Notes: generated by a model from the letters alone, not told the origin. A stretch of 64,000 nucleotides of DNA from Hortaea werneckii (GCA_037044905.1 JBAOKB010000170.1:558001-622000); one strand, 5' to 3'. Shown: positions 32,997-44,305, numbered from the stretch's first letter. Made by a program: numbers and translations.

Positions 32997-33188
32997 GATG
33001 GCGGTATCTATTGCCAGTGGGCAACATGCTTGCTTGAGCGTTGTCTCGCTCTATGAGAGCGATGGCGGTCCGCGTGGCACAATGGCCAGCGCACTATCTT
33101 GAGTCTTGTCTCGGTCTATAAGACTACTGGCGTCACCTGTGGCACAATGGCCAAAATACCAGCTTGAGCTGTTCTCAGCTCGATGTAG
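32997..33188. repeat. three-copy 64-bp degenerate tandem repeat with Pol III A-box-like motif
   Basis: Three adjacent units of exactly 64 bp (32997-33060, 33061-33124, 33125-33188) share blocks such as TGGC..., GTGGCACAATGGCCA (units 2 and 3), CTTGAG and TTGTCTC/GTTCTC. Units 2 and 3 contain TGGCACAATGG (33075-33085 and 33140-33150), which fits the tRNA-type A box; no B box follows. The array abuts the start codon of the minus-strand zinc-cluster gene, so it lies in its promoter or leader. A period not divisible by 3 argues against coding. It may be a decayed tRNA-derived tandem. Confidence 0.6.
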
Positions 33189-34660
33189 TGGTTGCGAGAA
33201 GACAACAAGGAAGGTCAATCAGAACCAAATTCCGAGTCGGGTTCCCGCAGCGTTGATGCAGTCGTAAAGTTGCGTGTTGTTTGACGGAAGAAAGAGGCTG
33301 CAAGTATCCTTTTCGTATAGCAAACAGGTATGCGGGCCGTTGACTAGCGCCCAAAAAATTTCTTGGCTGTGAATGTGTAGTGAATGCATGATGTGGGTAC
33401 ATTGAGCTAACTAAAACTCGCCCAACGCCCCGATAAAGCAACAATCCGGCACGCCATCGACGTGGTGTCATCCGACGAATACCAGATAACAGTCTCCTGG
33501 CCAGTAATCTGCTTCCTTGTGTTCAATCATTTCCAATGGTATGTACATCTTCCGAGCGTCCCTTATCCTTTAGCATCAACTTGCCTTCGCCCTGTTCCCA
33601 ACGGCTCGGCACCCAAACTCCTTTATCTGCAATCTGAGATCTGGAAGCTTAGGTGCATTCACAGCCGGATTTTATGATTCCTCCTCTGCCCTCCTTCTCG
33701 TAGCAGAGTAAAGAAGCATTGAGCTTCGGATCCATTGGCATGGCCGCGCTGAGGACTGATAGTGAGGATGCGAGCAGCAACCGCATCGAACAGGGCCCCC
33801 TTCTTCTGATCTCGAAATACTAAACGGACAATCCAGTATAAGAGACCATTTGCGGGCAAGTACAAGTCCTTTTAGCTTTCGATTTCTTCGCCCTCTTCTA
33901 TCGGTTGAATTTCTCTTGATTTTTCTCTTCTTTTCTGATTAACATCTCATTCTACGAAGGTTAGCTGCCCAAATGTTGTAAGATATCCTAAACCCCCCTA
34001 CTCGCGCCGAGGAACCCTTTATCTTAGAGGGTCAGTGCTTTGTGAGATTAGTGAAATGAAGAAACGGGAAGGGGGAGGGGACAAAGTCAACAAAGGCATT
34101 TGGCCTCTTCCGACGATTCTACTTAAGACCAGAAGACCCCCGCGCGCTGGGCACCTCCGCCCTTGATCTCTGCCGTGTGATGGCAGCGTGTCCCGCCAAA
34201 AGCACTCTCGATTCTTTTACATTATCCTCTTATCTTTGAAAGCTGCATGCCGGGAGTTGGCATCATAGGACCCCATCGGACGGGCAATCCTTCGATTCCC
34301 TGACGTGAAGATCTTCCCTCAATGATAAAAAGATTGAGCTAGGGACGATCGAATGCAAGACATTAGGACATGGAGGGCTTTGAAATTCCACGTGGGCCTT
34401 TGCTTGTCCGAAATCCAGTGGTGCTGCGAAGGAGTAGATAGATCGCCAGCGCCAGTTGCTGCCGATGTGCTGCTAGGGGAGACCCCGAGATAGCGCCATG
34501 CAAGATGGAAATGCCATGGTTCGACCCGGGGCCGGTTCGCGCACATCAAAGGCATCCACGGGACTCGTGCCTCTCCGCTCTCTCAAAGTCCATCAGAAGG
34601 CAGAAGAATGCCCATCTCCCAGCCAACCTCACAACTTCCGCGAAAATCCAAATCTCCCTC
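33189..34660. other. 1.5-kb intergenic region
   Basis: No ATG-started frame resembles a known protein. The right end is the 3' flank of the LysM gene. Confidence 0.4.
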
Positions 34661-35679
34661 TCACCCCGGCGCACGACTTGGACCCGACGACGAGCCGACA
34701 AACCTCCTCATCCCCACACTCTTCGCACTCTTCCCCTCCTTCCTCTTCGTCGCCTTCCCATCCGCCTCAAGCGGATGCGCATGCTCCCACGCCTCATCCT
34801 CGCGGAAAGCCTCGATAGCCGTTTGCACGTCCCAGGCGGCTTGGTCGAGATAGAGGAGCGCGATGTCGTATCTGCATGCCAAGGGAAGACTTAGGTGTTA
34901 GTTAAATCAGCTTGAGTAGCCGGACGAAAACGACCGGGAATGACGGGAGATTTTGCTAGGATGGGAATAGGTACATAGGGGGGGGCATGTGCAACGGGAA
35001 TGATTTGCAATGGGAAAATGGAGAAGGAAGAAAAGACATACTCGGCGACTTTACACCCCATCATCCAGCGCCGGACCTTGCCCTTCCGGATTTCCTCCTC
35101 CTCGCCGTCGACGGGCCGCGGCGAGAGCGAGACCCCGCCTTTGTAATATTCCCCCGGGATCAGGACTGTGCGGCGCGCTTGCAGGAGGTGGTCGGAGTAG
35201 ATGTTATTCGCATTTCGGAGGGCGGAGATGGGGATCTGATAGGCGAGGGATAGGGAGCGGATGCTGTCGTTGGGGGTGACGAAGTGGAGGACGTCCTGGG
35301 CTGGAGGGTTGTCGGCGTTGGGAGAGTGTTTCTCTGAGGAGGGCGGAGGGTGGGCGTGGTGTTCGCTGTAGGCTGGTAAGACGTCGTCGTCGGTGTCGTC
35401 CTCGTTCGGCTCTTCTGCTGATGCAGGGAGATTCTTTTCGTTTGCGGTGGAATCATAGGCTGGCGGGTCTCTGAGGCCTTGGGGTAATATCGGGGAGGGA
35501 TCGGTGGTGATCTGGCAGTAAGGACAATAGGTCTCGTAGCGTTTGTTTTGGATCAGACATCTTGAACAGATGGAGCGACCGCAGCAGGGGAGGTCGCGAC
35601 CGACGAGGAGGGGTTTCTCGGATATGGGATCGAAGGGGGCGTCGAAGGTGGATGCGCAGGTTGCACAGGCGTGGACCAT
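34661..35679 (-). CDS. intracellular LysM protein with RING-like zinc region and PPxY motif
   Basis: Exons 35679-35042 and 34871-34661 give 282 residues; the intron joins GCKVAE to YDIALLYLDQ. The N-terminus (5-55) is a Cys-rich RING-like zinc region: CATC...LPCCGRSICSRCL...YCPYC. A PPAY at 72-75 is a PPxY motif, the class bound by WW domains of Rsp5-type ubiquitin ligases. Residues 131-176 form one LysM domain (LHFVTPNDSIRSLSLAYQIP, then LRNANNIYSDHLL...RTVLIP). After the basic RRWMMGCKVAE comes a UBA/CUE-like helical segment (YDIALLYLDQAAWDVQTAIE). There is no signal peptide, so LysM here is probably cytosolic rather than chitin-binding at the cell surface, as in animal LYSMD proteins. Inference: a ubiquitin-linked adaptor. 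Confidence 0.85.
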
Positions 35680-36402
35680 CCTGATGATCGGTGTTGATTG
35701 GGTGGGGTAAGATCGAAAGAGAGCAGATGTCTAGTCACTGGAAGATAATTCGCCTACCTGGCATTCGAATGAGATACAGTATTGTTGTTATTACAGACAT
35801 CAATACAGATTCGTGGATGACGCATGACGCAGTCACGTTACGGGTATAGATGTTATCGATAGAGGACGACGATCGACAGTAGATTGGATTTGCCACCTTC
35901 AGCCACTCAAGCCATCATCCGGACAGCGGAGTTTGGCGTCGTTCGGCTTCCGTTCATCGCGCGTATCGTCAGGGTCCAATCGAACGTTTTCATCGGCTCC
36001 CGGCTGGACGGCTTCAGGTGACGTCCCAGCGCTAACCTCTAATCTCCTGGACGGCTCACATTGTCCCAGCTTCCTTCGCTTCCCTTCGCATGCGCTGCCA
36101 CCATCGACTCGCTACTTTCACACCCGCTCTTACTCTCGACACATATTCCGACCTTTCTACGCTCCTTCCTCTGCTGTCGACTGTATTGAGACGATATTGC
36201 CATTGCCATTGCTTTCGCACGTGACCCTCGCCACTCACCCCCGAGAAGTCGCCTGAGCCCAATCTCGCCGCTCGAACCCGACGTCGACTGGCCTGCTCCC
36301 AATTGCTGAGCGCTCACGCCGACTGGGACCTCCTCGACTACTGGACGCGCCGGGTGGCGCTGTATACTTGTATCGATTACATTCACGACACTTCTTACGG
36401 CC
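35680..36402. promoter_or_regulatory. divergent upstream region of LysM gene and SUR2-like gene
   Basis: A 723-bp spacer with both promoters; the right part is probably the leader of the hydroxylase. No element recognised. Confidence 0.4.
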
Positions 36403-37956
36403 ATGGCGAACACCACCCTCCCATTCTCCGCATCCGACCTTCCACCCCTCCCCTCCTACACAATCCAAACGCTTCCTCCGCTCTTACCATGGATCTCCGA
36501 CGCCAATTTGGCTCTGGCCCTGCCCATCATTGCTTACTGGGTGGTATCCATGTTCTTCCACTTCATCGACGAGATGGACTTCTTCCCGCACTATCGCCTG
36601 CACACACCCGCCGAAGTTCTCAAGCGCAACCACGTCAGCAGATGGGACGTCTTCCGGGATGTGGTGATTCAGCAGATTGTCCAAACTATTGTCGGGTTTG
36701 CGTTGGCTTGGATTGATCCGGAGCCGACTTTCGGCAAAGAAGAGTACGATATTGCGCTCTGGGCGCAACGGCTGAGAGGGGCGCAGAAGGTTCTCCCGGG
36801 ATTGCTTGCGCTGGTGGGAGTGGATGCGACGGGATTATCGGAGAAAATGGGGAGCCAACATGCTATGCTGGCAGGTGCTCTATCAGGGGGCGTCTACCCG
36901 CAGATTACGCAAACGATTGTTCAAAATGGGATGGCAATGACAGCCCCGGCTTTTGCTGACTGGGAGCTCTCGACCGCCAAGGCCATCTATCATGTTCTGA
37001 TCCCGGCGTGCCAGTTCGTTTTGGCCATTTGCGTGGTGGATACCTGGCAGTACTTCTTGCACCGGGCCATGCACATGAACAAGTTCCTCTACACCACTTT
37101 CCACTCGCGGCATCACAGGCTATACGTGCCGTATGCATATGGCGCGCTATACAACCATCCCTTTGAAGGTTTCCTCCTGGACACACTTGGGACTGGCGTC
37201 GCATACCTGGCCTCGGGAATGACAGTAAGACAGAGTATGTGGTTCTTCACAATGAGTACCATCAAGACCGTAGACGACCACTGCGGCTATGCCTTCCCTT
37301 GGGACCCACTCCAGCACCTGACAAGCAATAACGCCGGATACCACGACGTCCACCACCAGAGCTGGGGCATCAAGACCAACTTCAGTCAGCCCTTCTTCAC
37401 ATTCTGGGACGGACTGCTGGGAACCAAATGGGTCGGCGGGGACGTTAGCGCACGATACGAACGGGCCCGGATCGCCGCGCAGAAGAAAGTCGACGCGGAC
37501 GCCTCCTCGTCATCCGTAACAGCCAGCACGCCCTCCGAAAGCACCAACCCCACCGACAACCTACGACCCTACCAAGACGAAGCCACCAACGCAACCCCTT
37601 CGGCGCGGTCCGCCCAAACCGTCACAGAACCCCACGCCCCGCCCGGCAAAGCCGCCCAACAAGCCCTCGGCTCCCGCCAGCAGATCCTCGACGATCGGGA
37701 CGGAGGCGGCGTGGCTGTGTTGGCGGAAGAGTCCGCTGAGGAGATGAAGGCGCAGCGGAAACTGCAGCAGTCACACTCACAAGTTTCACAACCACAGACT
37801 CCTACGCAGCAGCAGAATCAGCAGAGTCAGCAGAGTCTGCGCCGGAGCTCACGGAAACGCACGACGAGTTCGGGGTTGAAGGGTCTCGCGGACCGCATGG
37901 GGGAGAGCTTACATGGGAAGTCGTCGGGTGTGTTGGGGGTGGATAGCCGGAGGTGA
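36403..37956 (+). CDS. SUR2: sphingolipid C4-hydroxylase (SUR2 type)
   Basis: A single exon of 517 residues from ATG 36403. The fatty-acid-hydroxylase di-iron histidine motifs are complete: HRAMH (about 220-224), HSRHH (233-237) and, further on, HDVHHQ (about 313-318). Membrane segments precede them (ALALPIIAYWVVSMFFHFI near 35; AIYHVLIPACQFVLAICVV near 195). SUR2 enzymes hydroxylate C4 of the sphingoid base of dihydroceramide or sphinganine at the ER to make phytosphingosine. Yeast Sur2 is about 350 residues; here the C-terminal 160 are an added low-complexity tail rich in Ser, Thr, Ala and Gln (QQQNQQSQQS), ending in a Ser/Arg/Lys-rich stretch. The tail probably does not affect chemistry. 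Confidence 0.92.
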   Translation: MANTTLPFSASDLPPLPSYTIQTLPPLLPWISDANLALALPIIAYWVVSMFFHFIDEMDFFPHYRLHTPAEVLKRNHVSRWDVFRDVVIQQIVQTIVGFALAWIDPEPTFGKEEYDIALWAQRLRGAQKVLPGLLALVGVDATGLSEKMGSQHAMLAGALSGGVYPQITQTIVQNGMAMTAPAFADWELSTAKAIYHVLIPACQFVLAICVVDTWQYFLHRAMHMNKFLYTTFHSRHHRLYVPYAYGALYNHPFEGFLLDTLGTGVAYLASGMTVRQSMWFFTMSTIKTVDDHCGYAFPWDPLQHLTSNNAGYHDVHHQSWGIKTNFSQPFFTFWDGLLGTKWVGGDVSARYERARIAAQKKVDADASSSSVTASTPSESTNPTDNLRPYQDEATNATPSARSAQTVTEPHAPPGKAAQQALGSRQQILDDRDGGGVAVLAEESAEEMKAQRKLQQSHSQVSQPQTPTQQQNQQSQQSLRRSSRKRTTSSGLKGLADRMGESLHGKSSGVLGVDSRR

Positions 37957-38809
37957 TGATTGTTTTATCTAATTTTTGTGATCCGGAAGGATGGAGGGTT
38001 AAGGATGTCTATTCGGCCCTTTTTTAATCTCCACCCCTTGTTTTTGGAAAGAAGAACAAAAAGACATGAAGATGGAGGGAGAGAGAAGGGGATTGGGGAG
38101 GAATATTTTGTAATGGGTAATGAAAACACATCGGAAAGGACTTTCCTCTTCTTCTTCTTCTTTGAGGGGCTACACACATTCGCTTTATGTAGTTATATTT
38201 TAGCCCCCACTTGGCAATACATCTTTTACCTACCCCTCGCTCTTGTACCCTTTCTTTTCTCTCCCTCTTCTTTGCGCGGGAAAGGAGTAAGCGAGTCCTC
38301 GATTCTTTCCTAACGTCTTCCCTGCCCCCCCAAGATGATGAATGGAAGCAAGGGGAATCCTTACTAGCCTGTGCCTTGCTCGAGAATCTCTCTACCGGCT
38401 CCTCAACGTGTCGTAGGGGGGAGTTGGGTTGTACGAGATTTGTAGCACTATCCCCCACCCCCCCTCTCCCTTTGATCTCGTCTCCTCTTCGACGCCTCTG
38501 TACATGTATGAAGGGTACTTCCCTTGGCAACCAAATGCAACAGAAATCACAACAGCTCTCTGTCTGGAAAGGCAAGAGCAACACGAGGTAGAGCGGAGAC
38601 AAGGAGACGAAGGTGAAAGGGAAAGGAAAGAGGGGGAAATAAAAAGATGACACGTGTACTTCCATCCGGCCTTTTCCTACGCTTGTCTTCCTTCTCTATC
38701 GAAAGAAAAATCAATACGAAGGACGAGCGGCAGACCAGGATTCCACCACGAGTGCAACCTCCTTCCACCCTAGACAACAATCTTGTCCCCTATTTTTACC
38801 CCGTCTTCC
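37957..38809. other. intergenic, convergent 3' flanks
   Basis: Between the SUR2-like stop and the stop of a minus-strand gene. Contains a CTT run near 38149-38162. No gene is supported. Confidence 0.4.
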
Positions 38810-40399
38810 TCAAATCCACCTCCCATCAACCATCCCAGGAACCCAACACGCATCCGCCTTAGCACCCGCAACAACATCTCCCTCCCTTACGTCCCCCTCC
38901 CCCTCCACAGCCGCAGCATCCCCATCGTAATCTCCCAATCCCTCGACCCCTTCTCCCGATCCCACTCCCAACCCCGGCGGTGAGTGGGGGACGCTGTTGA
39001 ACCGTCCGGTCCTTCTTCGCCAGAGAGCACTGGTCACAGGAGGAGCTCGGTCTTCTTCATCCCCTTCTTCCCCGCCTGCTTCGCCTCTGCCGCCTCCGTA
39101 GTAGTAGTACGGCCGCGGGATCCAGATAGGTGCGAGACTGTGTCGGGGTTTCGAGGGCTCGACGGGCTGGATTTCTTGGTTGGGGGATGGAAGGTTGGGG
39201 AGAGGACGTATCGAGGAGGGGGGTGAGGAGGTAGGAGCCGGGGATGGTGGGAAGATGGAGTGGCGGTACAGGTTTATGATTGTGCTTTCGCCGCAGATGG
39301 ATGGGGGTGCTTCTCTTGACGATGATGAGCTGTGAGTGTTGGAAGCTGCAGCTGAAGTTGGAAGTGCAGGGCGACTGGCGTCGACAGGTGTTGCATCTTC
39401 GGCTTCATCGACTGAGTAGACGGAAGATGAGGCGCCTGGATTGGGTGGCAGATCTTCACCGCGAGACGGATCGGGGCTGGGATAAGGCGTAGGTTTCGCG
39501 GGTACCGCAGGTGGCCTAGACATGGCTCGATTTTGAGAAGTGTCTTCGACGTTCCATGTGCCGTCACGGTGGTCTCCCGAGCGCTCGGGGTGGTGTGCTG
39601 GGCCAGCACGTCCCTCGTCGTCACCAACGCCATCCAACACCACAGCAACATGGTCCTCCTGTCGAGTATCCCTCTTAGGCCGTCTGGGACAACCACCACC
39701 CACCTCCCTAGTACCCAACCCCTGTCCCACCTCACCACGCCTCGACTCCCAGAAACAGCACCGAATCTCCCTCCACTCAGCCGCAAGCTGCAACATCTTC
39801 ACCACTGGGCCATGAGCATGCGACGTCGACGTCCGCCCACTTAGCAAAACCTGCAGGAACAAAACCCGTTTAGTCTTCTTCCAATTCCTCCGGGACAAAG
39901 TAGCCAACATCACCGCACCGACCGCGATCAGGAGATCATTGTCCCCCGCCATACTCGCCAGCGAGCAAGCGGCACAGCTGCGTTTGGGGAGCTTTTGATC
40001 GAAGCGAGGGGAGTGTCGCACACGATCGATAAAATGGGCGTGCGCGGGACTTAGATCCACGTTCGTCCATACAGTAGCCAGTTCATGTAAGACTTCGTCC
40101 CGGATCGCGTTCCACAGACTGATGATCGGGAGCGAGTTCAGCTTCCGATGGTCCGGGCAGAAGGTGCTGAGCCAGGGGATCGTGGCCAGGAGGTGGGAAG
40201 GGAGTTGGGAGATTTGATGCTTAGTCGTTTGGCCCGGGAAGTTTGGGTTTGTAGAGTCTACGGCGAGGATTGAGGCCAAGAGGGAGATGTCTGCGCGGTT
40301 GAGATCGCGGTATTCCACTGGTGGGAAGTTCTTGCGGTGGGAGGTATGAGGGGCCGAGTATAGAGCCGTGAAGGTGCCTAGGTTCGATTGGTTGGGCAT
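38810..40399 (-). CDS. uncharacterised conserved protein (529 aa)
   Basis: An open frame with an ATG start at 40399. Residues about 1-205 look structured: a helix-rich region with ISLWNAIRDEVLHELATVW, FDQKLPKRSCAACSLASMAG and VGAVMLATLSRRNWKKTKRV, which has the feel of a fungal-specific conserved domain with a possible Cys pair. Residues about 210-285 are Arg/Gly/Asp-rich with little structure and may hide an unrecognised intron (a GTGAGG donor-like site lies near residue 220). The remainder is Pro/Ser-rich, with PYYYYGGGRG near the C-terminus. I do not recognise the family. Confidence 0.55.
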   Translation of the reverse strand: MPNQSNLGTFTALYSAPHTSHRKNFPPVEYRDLNRADISLLASILAVDSTNPNFPGQTTKHQISQLPSHLLATIPWLSTFCPDHRKLNSLPIISLWNAIRDEVLHELATVWTNVDLSPAHAHFIDRVRHSPRFDQKLPKRSCAACSLASMAGDNDLLIAVGAVMLATLSRRNWKKTKRVLFLQVLLSGRTSTSHAHGPVVKMLQLAAEWREIRCCFWESRRGEVGQGLGTREVGGGCPRRPKRDTRQEDHVAVVLDGVGDDEGRAGPAHHPERSGDHRDGTWNVEDTSQNRAMSRPPAVPAKPTPYPSPDPSRGEDLPPNPGASSSVYSVDEAEDATPVDASRPALPTSAAASNTHSSSSSREAPPSICGESTIINLYRHSIFPPSPAPTSSPPSSIRPLPNLPSPNQEIQPVEPSKPRHSLAPIWIPRPYYYYGGGRGEAGGEEGDEEDRAPPVTSALWRRRTGRFNSVPHSPPGLGVGSGEGVEGLGDYDGDAAAVEGEGDVREGDVVAGAKADACWVPGMVDGRWI

Positions 40400-40791
40400 A
40401 GTGGCTGTGTGCGGCCAGTGAGACTCACAAGTCTTTGGCGGGGAGCCAGGATACTGAATGAGGTCAACACTGGTCTACAGTGCGGAAAAATTGTTGGAGA
40501 CGTGAGACAGATCGTGCTGTTGGCAATGCTTTCATAGATTTAGTGTTCTACATATGCATGTCTCGAAGACAATGCAACAAAGGGCTTTGTTACCTGTCTC
40601 GCTCTCCAGCCCATCAAGCACGCATTGTCTCGCAGCGGGTTTGACGATTCCACATTCAAAGTATGCATAGCTTGATACTGCTCAAGGACTTTCAAGAGAA
40701 AAATCTGCTGGTAAAAGCAAAAGAACGTACAAATACATTAGCCGACCGACAAGCAACCCTGGCCTGCCATCAAGTGTGCTACGGTCGTTCA
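40400..40791. other. intergenic between two minus-strand genes
   Basis: 392 bp containing the upstream region of the 38.8-40.4 kb gene and the 3' flank of the PHD gene. Nothing else seen. Confidence 0.4.
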
Positions 40792-42876
40792 TCATCTTCG
40801 ACGAGGCCTCTCGCAGATAGAGCAGACAAAGCCGGCGGGAATTCGGCTGCCATCTAAGCCTGTACAAGGCATGTGTAGGAACTGTGTGCATGAGGAGCAT
40901 TGCACCATAAGCTGTCCACGGTCGTGGGGAACTCCACATACGCATCGGATTGACGGACCTTCCTGTATCGGAAACGCTGAGCGTAGCCGCGGTGGCTGTT
41001 GTCGCTGCTTAGCTGCCGATTCGTGGTCGTACGATGCCGTACTCATAGGCTTGCCGTGCAAGTCTAGACCGGAAGTAGGGCTCGAAGAATCGAAAGACTG
41101 CAGTTGCATCCCCGACATGTCCATCGGACAAGTATCGATCAGTGAGCTAGCGGACCTTGTCATCGGATTTCGCTTGACCGGAGTGGTACGACTAGATCTC
41201 CGGAGACTGCCTTGCCTCCTTAGCGAGGCCGCTGCAGAGATGGCCGCTCTAGAAGGCGTGACGCCTTTGGTGGACGCTCTCGAGTTCGATCGGGGCAAGT
41301 CTATCCCTTCTAGATTCTCCACGGGTGGATCCAGTCTTGCGGCTTTCATCTTCCTGTCCTCAGTCTTAGCAAAGGTGAATGAAGAGCTGCGGCTCGGTGG
41401 TTGTTCGCTCGTGTCAGACTCATCATCGCTAGTATCACTGTCGAACAAACCAGGGTAGCGTTCTTCAATCGATTTGGTCGGACTGCCCTGCGATTGCCTT
41501 GTTTCGGTCCGCGCATTGCCATTCTCGTCGACTGTCAATACCACCGAAGGTCGTTGCTTCGGTTTCTTCTCTGATATTGATCCCAAGGGTGCCCTTCCCA
41601 TTCGCTTGAGAGGAGAAGACATGCGTGGCGCGTGACCAAAGCTGCTGCTTCTGCTCATGTTCTCGGAGGCGCTACTGGAAGAGTTTGAACTTTTCGGGCG
41701 TGCAGGCCCTACCGTGTTGTTTCGGCGAAGACCAGGCCCGGCGAAGGCAGGTTCGGGATCAGGAGCTTGTGGAGCCTGACGAGCGAGACCACTGTCTTTC
41801 CGTTTGGTTGCTGAGGCAACAGCTTCAGCGGGTGCAGGTTGTCTAGTCTTGTTCTGCCGGCTGCTGGATCGGACAATGGGTCGCATAGGTGAGCTGTAGA
41901 TTAGGGAGGGATCAAGGCTCGTGGTGGTCGCCGGTGCCTGTTGTGCCTGCGTATTCGCGAAACTACTCGTTGGGACTGCTGTTGCTGGTCGCTGGGGAGC
42001 CTGCACTGGGAACGTGGCCATCCCTGGCGTTTGAAACATGGCTGGTTGGCAGCTAGGGGGAGGCGGTGCTTGTTGAGGAAACCCGCTTGACATTGCATTA
42101 GGAGCAAACGGGTCCTCAAAAGGCACTTGCTCCGGGAATGTTGCTGGAGGATGACCCATCTGGTCCCAGAAGAGCTGAGATTGTGGCATGACTGGTGCTG
42201 AAGCAGGCCCTAAATTGGCAAAGTTGTACAGCTCAGGTGAGAGTTGCAGTTGCGGAAAATGTAGCGGTGCTTGCTGAGCCACAGAGTCGTGACTACTCGC
42301 AGGTTGTTGTGGAGTGGTAAACCGCCTGGAAGCAATGGTAGAAGGTGTCCCGAAAGCAATCTCTGTGTGTTGTGGCTTCTTGGCAGATGTATCGCGGGTA
42401 GGAGGCGGCGTTTGTGTCTGTGTGAACTCAGACGGGTAGTGCATTCCAGGCTGCATTGGTGGTGAAAAGTGTATGCCCTGTTGTTGCTGCACAGGGCTGA
42501 ATGCGGGAGGCCCGGTCTTATATTGGGGTGTATGCTGCACTGGAGGGTGCCCGGCGTGGACGTTTGCATAGAAGTTCGATCGTAGTGTTTCTGAAGAGCT
42601 CTGTGGTCTATGGCCAGGCGTCATCGAGGCAGGCTGATGCTGCTGAGGTGTAGTATAGCCGGGGATCTGCGGCGTGGAGAAGGCATCTCGGAAATGTGAC
42701 GGAAAGGTTGAGTTTTTGGGTGTTTGGAAGACATTGTTGCCAAAGGCTGCGGTCGTAGGAGTGGCCGTGGGGCTTGGGAAGGTCCAGTCGGCATTGCTAC
42801 ATGATCATGAGCATCTCTTGCAACACCGTGCTACGGGAGATAGGATATACCCAGCAAACGCTTGTTCAAAGTCCAT
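40792..42876 (-). CDS. PHD-finger protein with long disordered N-terminus
   Basis: Exons 42876-42851 (26 nt) and 42796-40792 give 676 residues, starting MDFEQAFAGNADWTFPSP. The donor is GTATAT and the acceptor ATGTAG. The C-terminal 50 residues are a PHD finger with C4HC3 ligands (IRCVCGVPHDRGQLMVQCSS, CTQFLHMPCTG, then FVCSIC), a reader of histone H3 tails. Everything before is disordered: Pro/Gln-rich for about 300 residues, then Ser/Arg-rich with many likely phosphosites and short basic patches such as KRKD and SPLKRMGR. The protein is probably nuclear and part of a chromatin complex; which one cannot be told. The PHD finger lies at the extreme C-terminus. Confidence 0.88.
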
Positions 42877-44305
42877 GTTTAATATGTGTGTTACTCTTGC
42901 TTGGCTCCACTGCACACCCTATGCGTCTCCTCCTTTGGAGACCCTTGTATGACAGTGTCTTCTCCTTGCTCAATGCATGTTGCTCAGCTCAAATCCTTCT
43001 TTGCAAATCGGTAGTTTACCGGTGAGGTCCACGGGCAAGAGGGGCACTGGCTTCCGGGATTGAAGCCCAGCTCCGGACGGGCGAATCCTCAAGACAACCT
43101 ATCTAGGCGGTTGGAAGGGGGGGTTTCAATAGTACGTAGACAATGTCGATCAAATGATGTTTCTCCAGGCATCAGTCGCAGCAAAGGGATGTACATGTGT
43201 CATGACGGTGAGAATGGCAACTCCTGGCACCGGGGATGCAGGTCAGAGCTGCAGGTAGCCGTGCATACCCTACCAGGCAAGCCTCCCAAGGCACGGCAAT
43301 TGGCCCAGAAGCTAGCGACACCAGGCGGCCGACCCGTGCCAGGTACGAAACTTGCATTAGGGAACCGTGACATTCCTCGGTCATGATGCCGGCGGCGGGG
43401 GGCAACCGATTATCATGGCCACGACGGGCGGGAATGGCCTTGACCACTCAGCGGAACGCAACCGACGCCCGCGCTCGCAGTGCTCATCTCGATGGTGTAA
43501 CGGTAAAAGCATAGTTGACCGGAATTATCAATCGCCATCAAACGACTAAGGAAGTGGATAGGCGATAAGAGCTCGCCATGTCACTGATCCTGTATGTACA
43601 TACAGTAGCTGGGTATAGACAATGTACGGCGAGAAACCTTCTGGCCCGTTGGATCGATCTGCGCCTGCGTCCAAGTGAGCGCTCAACCCCACTGGTCTGG
43701 AGCTTGGTAGCCAATGACGATTCGCCCTCCTCCTTCTCAAACAGGATGTCGCATTAAAGACGGCCAATGAACGCCCGCATTTCTGAACAATTCTGGCTTT
43801 ATGGCGCAAACTCATAGGGGCATCTCGAACCAGGTACAGGCCCACACTGTCTCTCCATTCGATAAGGTGCTGACCTAGGTTTTAGTTGGAGGCAATGACA
43901 GCGACCCATTATCACGAAGTCTACCCAAGTCTACCGTAGATGCTTTCCTCCAACGGGCAATCGCCTCTCATCCCTATCTTCGACGGCTGTTCAATGCTTA
44001 CAAAGGCACTCACACTACTTCCTATTGAGGTAATCCATCCGGAAATAAAGCTGCATATCAGATCGGTGCTATTGGGCTGGCTGAATGGTGAGCTTCTCCT
44101 TTCAACGCAATAATCAGGAGTTATCAATCAGCGACGCTCATCCTTTTTTCGAATGTCTGATCACAGTGTGCGTTGCACGTTTCGGCCTATGTCGTGCATG
44201 AATCTCTCTTGCTAATGTGTGGAAACAATGCTTCTTGGTAAGCTTGATGTCCTCTTGAGAAAAGCTGAACGCTTCGCAATGCCAGTTAATGCCTGCCAAA
44301 CATTT
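42877..44305. other. 1.4-kb intergenic region
   Basis: PHD-gene upstream region and MFS 3' flank. An isolated A-box-like sequence at 43493-43503 lacks a matching B box and tRNA folding. No gene is supported. Confidence 0.4.

Noticed and set aside
34498..34894. Plus-strand frames at the LysM gene 3' end
   Set aside because: Antisense of the second LysM exon and its flank; Pro/Ser-rich shadow.
43493..43503. tRNA A-box-like TGGTGTAACGG
   Set aside because: No B box, no acceptor stem and no T loop can be folded around it.
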